64,000 bases of DNA from Flavobacteriales bacterium UBA1494 (lineage in GTDB: Bacteria > Bacteroidota > Bacteroidia > Flavobacteriales_E > Vicingaceae): positions 62,001 to 126,000 of the forward strand of contig CAJJAT010000003.1 in assembly GCA_905182175.1 (NCBI GenBank). Direction: 5' to 3'. This document shows positions 17,551 to 26,200 of this stretch, one piece after another (within the stretch, counting starts at the first letter, position 1; every line of letters begins with the position of its first letter). The position numbers were made by a program, and so were the translations under genes. Under the pieces are notes generated by a model. That model had not been told where the DNA came from. It saw nothing but the letters and a program-made list of their open reading frames with translations, and searched no databases.

Positions 17551-18396
17551 ATGAATTATATAGAAGTTACCATTAAGTTAAAACCTTTTCGACCCTTTAA
17601 TGAAATTGTTGTTGCTCAGCTAAGCGGTTTGCCTTTTGACAGTTTTACAGAAGATGAGGACGAGGAATTGGTGAAAGCGTATATTTTAGAAGGAGACTAT
17701 GTTCAGACAGATGTGGAGAATGTTTTGAGTCCATTTGAAGATCTTGCTAAAATTAAGTTTACTGCTTCGAAAATTGAGAAAGTAAATTGGAATCAGAAAT
17801 GGGAAGAGAATTTCGATGCTGTGGAAGTTGGCGAATTCTGCTGTGTTAGAGCGCCATTTCATGTTGAGAGATCAAACTTTACCCACGAAATTATTATTGA
17901 ACCAAAAATGTCGTTCGGTACAGGTCATCATCAAACAACACAAATGATGATTGAACACATGGAAAGTATTGACTTTACGAGTAAGACTGTACTTGATATG
18001 GGCAGTGGTACTGGAATATTAGCCATACTTGCGAAGCAAATGGGAGCAAAAGAAGTAGTTGGTATTGATATTGAAAAATGGGCATATGAAAACATGATTG
18101 AGAATTTCGATCGCAACAACGTTGATATAACTGCCTGCAATGGAGGAGAGGAACTAATTGCTAAAATCGGAAAGCCTTACGATGTTATCATAGCCAATAT
18201 TAATAAAAATATATTGTTAGGTCAGTTACCTACCTATAATTCACACTTAAATACCGGAGCTTTGTTACTTCTAAGTGGATTTTATGAAACTGATGTGGAT
18301 GATCTAATTCAAGCAAAAGAATTAGATGGTTATGCACTAATTCATCAAATCACGAAAGAAACATGGTGTGCATTAAAACTTCGAAAAGGTGATTAA
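17551..18396 (+). CDS. prmA: Ribosomal protein L11 methyltransferase
   Basis: 281 residues. A class I methyltransferase that methylates ribosomal protein L11. The N-terminal substrate-recognition domain (about 1-95) ends in NWNQKWEENFDAV, a conserved PrmA stretch. The SAM-binding domain has MSFGTGHHQTT, LDMGSGTGILAI and the catalytic-side motif IIANINKNI. Length and motif order are normal. It starts two bases after the tpiA stop, and its own stop overlaps the following small membrane peptide by eight bases. Confidence 0.95.
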   Translation: MNYIEVTIKLKPFRPFNEIVVAQLSGLPFDSFTEDEDEELVKAYILEGDYVQTDVENVLSPFEDLAKIKFTASKIEKVNWNQKWEENFDAVEVGEFCCVRAPFHVERSNFTHEIIIEPKMSFGTGHHQTTQMMIEHMESIDFTSKTVLDMGSGTGILAILAKQMGAKEVVGIDIEKWAYENMIENFDRNNVDITACNGGEELIAKIGKPYDVIIANINKNILLGQLPTYNSHLNTGALLLLSGFYETDVDDLIQAKELDGYALIHQITKETWCALKLRKGD

Positions 18397-18544
18397 TATA
18401 AAAAAAGATGGACTGCGTTCAAGGCTTGTCTTATTTCTAGATGATTTGAGAGGCCTAACTTGGAAAAAGTGGTTAGCTGTTATTTTTGTGGTTACCCTTG
18501 TTATCGTAAAGGCTTCCAAGTTAATTTCTACGGGTTCTTTTTAA
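18389..18544 (+). CDS. Small single-span membrane protein (51 residues)
   Basis: A GTG-started frame of 51 codons overlapping the last eight bases of prmA. The translation starts VINIKKDGLRSRLVLFLDD, then a basic segment (LTWKKW), one hydrophobic helix (LAVIFVVTLVIV) and a short tail KASKLISTGSF. This is the pattern of a real single-pass inner-membrane peptide with a basic cytoplasmic N-terminus. No ATG is available in this frame. Family and function are not recognised. The composition, the overlap with prmA and the absence of any other gene in the 300-base gap support it, but it remains a prediction. Confidence 0.5.
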   Translation: MINIKKDGLRSRLVLFLDDLRGLTWKKWLAVIFVVTLVIVKASKLISTGSF

Positions 18545-18696
18545 TTAAAGCAAACGTTAAAGTTCAACTTCTTAAATCCTGTCTTTAGTAAATCCTTCTC
18601 AGAACTGCAAAACGTTGATAAATGGTGCATTGTTTTGTTGCAATGAGTTTTGCAAAAAGGGTATAATTTACTTACTTTACCTAGAAATCATTGCGC

Positions 18697-21600
18697 ATGA
18701 AAAGGATGTTAAACATTATTGTTAAAAGCTTACTAATTGTTTTATTTGTAGTTGTTCCTGTAGATTTAAAGGCACAAACACCGGACAAATTCACAAGTGA
18801 TTCTACCGTTTTTTTTGACGAGATGGAAAATTATCTTTCTAATTCTCGGAAAGAGGGGAAATTCTTTATGAAGCAATTTGAAGCTGTATGGTTTGGAGGA
18901 TACTTTTCTGATAAACAACGAGAAGGGGTTTATGCTGTGGCAAATACCATGTTGAAAAAGAAGCTTAGAGCATTTCCGGATTTTAGAAATTACTTGTACA
19001 CGGTAGGGAGTTTTGTCACGGATAGCGCTCAAACAGAGGAAAGTTTTGAAGCTTGGCAGGGAATTTTATTTGAGTTATTACAAAAAAGGAAGTCAAGAAA
19101 TTTTACTCAGTTTTTAGATTTTTGTAACGGGGTTTTTCGCGAAAATGTGATGTATTCTTCTGCAAGTGCAATTTGGTCTGCTGACAATAGCAATTATCTT
19201 TTTGCTTATGATAGTCTCCCAAAAATTGTATTTAATGAATTGGATTTAATCTGTTTTGCCAAGCGAGATTCGATGATTATTTATAAAACAAAAGGAGTAT
19301 ATTACCCGACTACTCACACATGGGTAGGTTCGGAAGGCCGGGCTCTTTGGAAAAGAGCAGGATTTGAGGCCGACGACGTTTACGCTGAATTGAGTCATTA
19401 TAAGGTAAATTTTAAAGTATCAACTTACGAGGCTGATTCAGCTATATTCTACAATAAATTTTATTTTGATGCTCCTTTGCAAGGAAAAGTAACTGACAAA
19501 GTGTTGGCTAACATGACAATGGATCGTGCAACTTACCCTCGATTTGATTCGTACGATAAGCGAATACAAATACAGAATTTAGCACCTGGGGTGAACTTTG
19601 ATGGCGGAGTGTCCATGGTAGGGTCTAAATTGTTGGGAAAAGGAGATGAACAGCAAGATGCAATTGTCGAGTTTATGAGGAATGACACACTTTTTATGCG
19701 GGCTTTTTCCGAAAATTTCTCGATTCGAAAAGATAGAATTACTTCAACCAAAGCAGGCGTTAGCATATTCCTTAACCAAGACTCTATTTATCACCCTGGG
19801 TTAGATTTTAAATACTTATTTGAAAATAAGACAGTAACTTTATATAAAAATGATGAGGGAGTAGCAAGAACACCGTATTACAACAGTTTTCATGATATTG
19901 ATATGGAATTCGAGGTGCTAACTTGGAAAACAGATGAACCAATACTGGAGTTTACAAAGTTATTAGGCAGTACAAAAACGGACGCACGATTTACTTCTGC
20001 CAACTATTTTAAACGAGAATTATATGAGAAACTCGGAGGGTTAGAAAGAAATCCGCTAGATATAATATATAATCAAGCAAAAGCGGATGATTCAAATGTT
20101 ATATCATTTATGCAACTTGCCCGAAATTTAAATTTCGATCCTAGAGATGTCAAAAACATGGTGATTCGTTATTCCATTTGGGGGTTGTTAGGTTTTGATT
20201 TTGAGTCTGATATAGTTATTGTAAAGGATAAATTATTTCAATACGTATTAGCAAGTCGTAAAAAAGTAGATTACGATGTAATTAATGTAAATTCTAGTGT
20301 TCAAGATGGGCGGAATGCTAAATTAAATTTGTTAAACTATGATTTAACTATTTACGGTGTGTCAGGAATTGTACTAAGTGATTCTCAAAAGGTTGTAGTC
20401 CAGCCTTCAGGCGGAGTTATTAAAATGAAGCGAAATAGGTACTTTGAATTTGCCGGTTTGGTTAAAGCCGGTCGGTTTGATTTTTATGGCAAAGAGTTTT
20501 CATTCGATTATGAGAACTTTAAAATTAATTTAACGAATGTAGATTCTCTTCGATTAAAAGCAAACAGTACCGAGCTAGACATATATGGCAACCCGATTGT
20601 TAAACCTGTTAAAACTGTAATTGAAGGTGTAAATGGCGATTTGTTAATCGATAATTTTGGCAACAAGTCAGGTAATGAAGATTTTCCAGGGTACCCAATA
20701 TTTAATTCAAAAGATAAGTCCTATGTATATTACGATAAGGGAAATGCTCAAGGTGGGGTATATAAAAGAGGAAATTTCTATTTTGAATTGGAGCCTTTTA
20801 CTATTGATAGTTTAAAAAGTTTTAGTAACGATCAGTTAACATTTGCGGGTACATTTGCTTCTTCGGGAATCTTTCCTGAATTCGCGGAGCAGCTTGCCTT
20901 GCAAGAAGACTTTTCTCTAGGATTTATTCGTCCAACGCCGCCGGAAGGGATGGCTATGTTTGGAAATAAGGGAACTTTTTACAATGACATAAAATTGAGT
21001 AACCAAGGTCTAAGAGGAGATGGTAAACTGGAATACATTACTTCTACCACGTATTCAGAAAACTTTATCTTTTATCCGGATTCTATGCGAACGAATGCCT
21101 CTGAATATTTTGTAGAAAAGCAAAGAAGAGGAGTGCTTTATCCACCTGCAAAAGCGCAAAAAACTGACATGCGTTGGTTACCAAAGAAAGATGTTATGTA
21201 CGCTACCACTAAAGAATCGCCCATGGTTTTGTATGACGAGCGTGATAACTTTGACGGAACGACTGCTTATGGGCCAAAAGAAATGAAGGGGGATGGAGTG
21301 TATCATTTTGAAAGGGCTGATTTATTTTCGAATCAAATGGTATTCAAATACAATACCTTTGACGCAGATACATCTGACTTTAAATTGAAAAATGAAACAG
21401 ATGAAACGGACGAAACAGTTGAGTTTTCATTGCAAACTAAAAACGTACAAGCCCATGTAGATTATACAAAACGATTTGCAAGCTTTAAAACAAATGGTAA
21501 GAAAGAGCCTATTTTCTTCCCTGTAAACAAGTATTTGTGCTACATGGACGAATTTAAGTGGTATATGGATAATGGAATAATTGAGCTTACTAGTTCAAGT

Positions 21601-23163
21601 ACGTCCGAAGTTGCCGCTGATGTTACATTAGAAGGGTCTAAATTTATATCGACACATTCAAATCAGGACAGTTTATTTTTCTTCTCTCCTGTTGCTCAGT
21701 ACGACTCAAGAAGACACAAGATATCGGCAGAGAGAGTGGCATATATAAATTCTGCTGATGCAAGAATTTATCCAGATAGTGGAGGGGTAATTATTCGAAA
21801 AGATGCAGCAATGGATTCGTTAAAACAATCTAGAATTATAACAAATAGTATAACAGAGTTTCATGAGGTTTATGGGGCAAACACCCAGATTAAAGGGAGA
21901 AAAGATTATGTTTCTAGTGGTAATGTAGATTATATTGATCAAACTGGGCTGATTCAAACTATTTACCTCTATAATATTGCGGTTGACGAAGCTGGACAAA
22001 CTTTGGGAAAAGGAAAAATATCAGATACCGCAAGTTTTGTGCTGAGTCCTTATTTTGCATTTGATGGAGGAGTTAAATTATTTGGAAGTAAGCAATTCTT
22101 AGTTTTCGATGGTGTTGCTAAAATTAATCATGAGTGTGCAAAACTTGAAAAAAGATGGATTGATTTTGAGTCTGAGATTAATCCGAATGAAATTTATATT
22201 CCCATTGATACTAATTTAAGGGACTCCAGTGGTGCATTTATAGCAACAGGAATTAATTTGAATATAGATTCAGTATTCCTGTACCCGGGGTTTTTAACTA
22301 AGCGATCAAATTACTCGGATATTCAAGTGATAGAATCTCAAGGGTTCTTGCACTATGATGAAGGAAGTAAAGAATACCGAATAGGTCAGAAGGATAAGAT
22401 TGCAGAGCAAAGTTTAGCTGGGAATTACTTAAGTTTAAGTACGGAAGCGTGTAAAGTGTACGCTGAGGGAAAACTTGATATTGGCGCTCGTACAGGGAAT
22501 TTAAAGTTCGATGGGGCGGGTAACATTAATTATACATTGGAAGATGACGGCGTTGTAGTTGACATGATGATGATTGTTGATTTTTTCTTCAACGATAATT
22601 TAATGAAGAAAATGGCAGAAGACATTAATGAAAATATTAACCTAAATCCTGTTGATTTCAGTAAGTCAACTTATACCAAAGGGTTAAAAGAAATTGTTGG
22701 CACAGAAAGGGCTGACGAGATTGTTTCACAATTAAGCTTGAATGGTAAAATAAAACGATTACCCGAAGAGCTTAATAAGAGGTTAGTTTTTAACGATATT
22801 AAATTCAAATGGAATGAAGATAATAACACTTTTAAATCTTTCGGTCCAATGGGACTTAGTAATTCAGGCAAGTTCGAGATCAACAAATATGTAAACGGAG
22901 GAGTAACAATTACTAAAAAACGAAGTGGCGATATTGTGAAGATGTACCTTGAGGTAGATTCAAATACGTGGTATTATTTTTCTTATAGAAGAAATTTAAT
23001 GAAAGTAATTTCAAGTAATGAAGATTATAACACACAGATAAAAGAAATGAAGCGAGACGATAGAAAGTACGATACGAAAAGAGGAGAACAATCATTTACG
23101 TTTATGTTTGGCGTTGAGAAGGAAGTGAAAGATTTTAAGAGAGACTTCGATAGCGATTTGTAG
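18697..23163 (+). CDS. Very large exported protein of unknown function (1488 residues)
   Basis: 1488 residues from the ATG at 18697 (a TTG two codons earlier is possible). The N-terminus is a signal peptide (NIIVKSLLIVLFVVVPVDLKAQ). A helical segment follows (about 20-150), and the rest appears rich in short beta strands with repeated patterns such as GKLEYITS, FYPDSM, GGVIIRKDA, GNVDYIDQ and GGVKLFGS. These recall OstA/LptA-like or beta-helical strand repeats. No domain could be assigned with certainty. A minor GAAAC-type 9-base repeat encodes ETDETDETV near 21394-21420. It stands 106 bases upstream of the PorE-like gene, so the two may be functionally linked at the cell envelope. Few cysteines and no sorting domain were seen. 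Confidence 0.85.
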   Translation: MKRMLNIIVKSLLIVLFVVVPVDLKAQTPDKFTSDSTVFFDEMENYLSNSRKEGKFFMKQFEAVWFGGYFSDKQREGVYAVANTMLKKKLRAFPDFRNYLYTVGSFVTDSAQTEESFEAWQGILFELLQKRKSRNFTQFLDFCNGVFRENVMYSSASAIWSADNSNYLFAYDSLPKIVFNELDLICFAKRDSMIIYKTKGVYYPTTHTWVGSEGRALWKRAGFEADDVYAELSHYKVNFKVSTYEADSAIFYNKFYFDAPLQGKVTDKVLANMTMDRATYPRFDSYDKRIQIQNLAPGVNFDGGVSMVGSKLLGKGDEQQDAIVEFMRNDTLFMRAFSENFSIRKDRITSTKAGVSIFLNQDSIYHPGLDFKYLFENKTVTLYKNDEGVARTPYYNSFHDIDMEFEVLTWKTDEPILEFTKLLGSTKTDARFTSANYFKRELYEKLGGLERNPLDIIYNQAKADDSNVISFMQLARNLNFDPRDVKNMVIRYSIWGLLGFDFESDIVIVKDKLFQYVLASRKKVDYDVINVNSSVQDGRNAKLNLLNYDLTIYGVSGIVLSDSQKVVVQPSGGVIKMKRNRYFEFAGLVKAGRFDFYGKEFSFDYENFKINLTNVDSLRLKANSTELDIYGNPIVKPVKTVIEGVNGDLLIDNFGNKSGNEDFPGYPIFNSKDKSYVYYDKGNAQGGVYKRGNFYFELEPFTIDSLKSFSNDQLTFAGTFASSGIFPEFAEQLALQEDFSLGFIRPTPPEGMAMFGNKGTFYNDIKLSNQGLRGDGKLEYITSTTYSENFIFYPDSMRTNASEYFVEKQRRGVLYPPAKAQKTDMRWLPKKDVMYATTKESPMVLYDERDNFDGTTAYGPKEMKGDGVYHFERADLFSNQMVFKYNTFDADTSDFKLKNETDETDETVEFSLQTKNVQAHVDYTKRFASFKTNGKKEPIFFPVNKYLCYMDEFKWYMDNGIIELTSSSTSEVAADVTLEGSKFISTHSNQDSLFFFSPVAQYDSRRHKISAERVAYINSADARIYPDSGGVIIRKDAAMDSLKQSRIITNSITEFHEVYGANTQIKGRKDYVSSGNVDYIDQTGLIQTIYLYNIAVDEAGQTLGKGKISDTASFVLSPYFAFDGGVKLFGSKQFLVFDGVAKINHECAKLEKRWIDFESEINPNEIYIPIDTNLRDSSGAFIATGINLNIDSVFLYPGFLTKRSNYSDIQVIESQGFLHYDEGSKEYRIGQKDKIAEQSLAGNYLSLSTEACKVYAEGKLDIGARTGNLKFDGAGNINYTLEDDGVVVDMMMIVDFFFNDNLMKKMAEDINENINLNPVDFSKSTYTKGLKEIVGTERADEIVSQLSLNGKIKRLPEELNKRLVFNDIKFKWNEDNNTFKSFGPMGLSNSGKFEINKYVNGGVTITKKRSGDIVKMYLEVDSNTWYYFSYRRNLMKVISSNEDYNTQIKEMKRDDRKYDTKRGEQSFTFMFGVEKEVKDFKRDFDSDL

Positions 23164-23269
23164 CTTTCCCTTGTTCACAAAATGGTGTTAATCATTTGAT
23201 AAATAAATGCGATTAATATTGCTGTAACGTACAATCTTTGTTAATTAACGAACTTTGAAAAAAAAATTG

Positions 23270-26200
23270 ATGAAAAAGAATTTATTCTTTAGCCTCACTA
23301 TAGTACTTGTTTTAGCCATAAGTGTTGGAGCACAAGGGGGAACAGGTTCTGAAGATGAGCTAAAAACAAAAGCAAATGAGCTATTTGTAGCTCAAAATTT
23401 TAAAGATGCAAAACTCATGTATGCTCAATTGTTGAGTTTATATCCTAAAGATCCTACGTATAATTATCGATTTGGTGCTTGCGTTCTTCAAACAGAAGCC
23501 AATAAATCCAAACCGATGAAGTATTTATATTTTGCTGCGTCAAAAGCGAATGTCGACCCATTGGCTTACTTTTATTTAGGAAAAGCGCACCATTTAAATT
23601 ATGAATTTGCAAAAGCTGTAAAACAATACAATAAATTCAAGAATAAGGCAACTAATGATGAAAAAGTAAAGTACAATGTTAACCGGCAAATAGAAATGTG
23701 TAAAAATGGTAACAGTTTACTCGCTAAAATAAATGAAGTACAGGTAATTGAAAGGCAAAGTATTGCTGTAAAAGATTTTTATAGAATTTATGATGAGAAA
23801 GCTATTGGGGGCAAAATTATAGTTCAACCTGAAGAGTTTAGAAGTAGGTACGATAAAAAGATAGATGCAAAGTCCATTATTTTTTTAGCCAATGATGCAA
23901 AAGAAGTGTACTATTCCTCTTATGGAAAGAAGGGGGATAATGGGAAAGACATTTACAAAGCAATCAAATTAGGCAATGGTGAGTGGAGTGAGGGAGTTAG
24001 TCTTGGGAATTCGATAAATACTTCTTTTGACGAGGACTATGCTTACATGAAACCTGACGGAAAGACGTTGTATTTTGCTTCAAAAGGACACTCGAGCATG
24101 GGTGGATATGATATTTTTCGGAGTGTTTTAGATAATGCAACTAGCCAATGGACTGAACCTGAAAATTTAGACTTTGCAATTAATTCCTCAGATGATGATT
24201 TTATGTTTATCACTGATCAAGCAGAAATTACTGCTTATTTTGCTTCAAACAGATCAAATGAGTTTGGAGAAGTCACAGTCTATAAAGTGCTGACGGATAG
24301 AATCCCCGCGGAATTGTCAATTATTTCAGGAAGTTTTGTTGCTGAAAGTAACCCTGGTCAAAAAAGAGCTAAAATTACTGTAATTGATAAAGAAACTCAA
24401 CAAACAATAGGAATATTCGAAACAGACGACGCCGGAAATTATGCTATCGAAATTGCTAAAAACGGTGGAGAGTATCAGTTTAACATTGAAACAAATGAAA
24501 CAGACCCGATCCATACAGGGGTTGTTATTATTCCTAGCCAAGATGAGTTTGAAGTTTTAGGACAGGAATTAAGGTTAGTGGGTTCTGGAAATGAGCAACA
24601 ATTGGTAATAAAAAATATATTTGACGGCACTGCAGTTAATTCAATTGCCGCAGGTGTTGGACCTTCAATTTCTTCAGAGTTAATTATAAAGAAGGCCAAC
24701 TTAGAGGTGAATTACAATTCTAATGATTTGGAAGCTTTGGAACGTAAACAAGACAAGTTCGTAACAAATCAGAAGGAAGATGAGCAGAAAAATAAAAAGG
24801 TAGAAGTTAAAAGTAACGAAGAAATTATTGGTAATAAAGTAGTTGAGTCGGAGAGAATAGAGAGAGTTGCGGAACCTATAGGAGAAGAAACTGAATCTCA
24901 GGAGAAGCCAGCAGGTGTATCTGTTGAAGCCATTGAAAATGAATTAGAGAGTATAAAATTACATAGGAATCAATTGATAGATAGCAAACAAAATGTAATA
25001 TCTGCTCAATATGCTGCCGCTTTGAATTTAAATACTGCTGCATCTGATTTATTTGAAGAAGCAAATAAATTAGAAGATTCAGGTGCAGAGAGTGTAGCCG
25101 TCGATCTGAAACGTAAACAGGCTGGAGAGAAAGCTTTAAAAGCGTCTGTTGCCGTTGATTTAGCGTTGGATTTAGAGGAGTCTATTAATTTAGATTTGAG
25201 TTTATTAGGTTATGTAGAAGTTGCAGAAGCTAACATTAGAGGAGCGCTTGGAGAAAATGACATCCAAACAGCTTCTAGTTTAATGAAAGGAATAACTGTT
25301 CAAAACGAAAAAGCAATGAAAGTGAGTGAAATATTTTCTTCTGCATTGAATAATATTGAAGAAAATAATAATTTATCAGACAAGAAAATTCAAGATTTTT
25401 CAGCAAAATCTCAATCTTTTACAGACGAAAAGAATTCGTTAAAGAGTCAGTTGACTGATTTGAATTTACAGGTTGAAAAAGCAGGAGGAAAGAAAAAAGA
25501 GGAGTTAGAAAAGAGCATTGAGTCGACTAAACTTGACCTAGAGGATTTAGAATATCAATCAGTTATTTTGGATAAATCTCTTTTTGGGGCTCAATTATCA
25601 AAAAAGTCTTCCGTTTTGGAGAAAGAAGAGGTAATGGCTGCGTCCAATCGATCGAATTCAGATTTAGGGGAAATATCCGCTTTGTCGGAGGAAAATAAAA
25701 ATATGCTTTTGGAGCAGCTGAAAAAGTACAGAGAAGAGAATATGTTAGCTTTTTCGGTGGAGAATAAATTGTACCAAAACATAGATAACATTGAAACAAT
25801 TGAGCAGCCGGAAGAAGTTGCTATGTCCGCTGAAGGGGACCTCGATTCAAATTTTGATTCAAAAAATATGACGAGTGATAACTCAGAATCAGAAGAGAAT
25901 ACTGAAAAAATTGTGAATGTTGACAATACATCTACTGACAATACATCTACTGATGGCACATACGCAGATAATACACTTACTAATAATGTAACTACCAACT
26001 CCATAAATGCTCAATACTCGAGCGAGATTGAAGGTGCAGATATTATGAAAGATGTAGATCTTAAATTAGCTAAAAAGATTTCTCTTTACAATCAATGGTT
26101 AAGTGCTTTGATAGCTAAGAAAGAATCAATTAATGTTGCGTACGAAGAAGAGATTGATCTAAATGAAAGGTCTATTATGAAGACAGAATTAGACTTATTG

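Noticed and set aside
25922-25996. Tandem repeat as a CRISPR array
   Set aside because: Units are directly adjacent with no spacers, the period is 15 bases and the repeat is in frame with coding sequence.
25591-26004. 137-codon minus-strand frame rich in Ser/Val inside the PorE-like gene
   Set aside because: It is the antisense of the Asp/Glu/Thr-rich coiled-coil region; composition explains the open frame.
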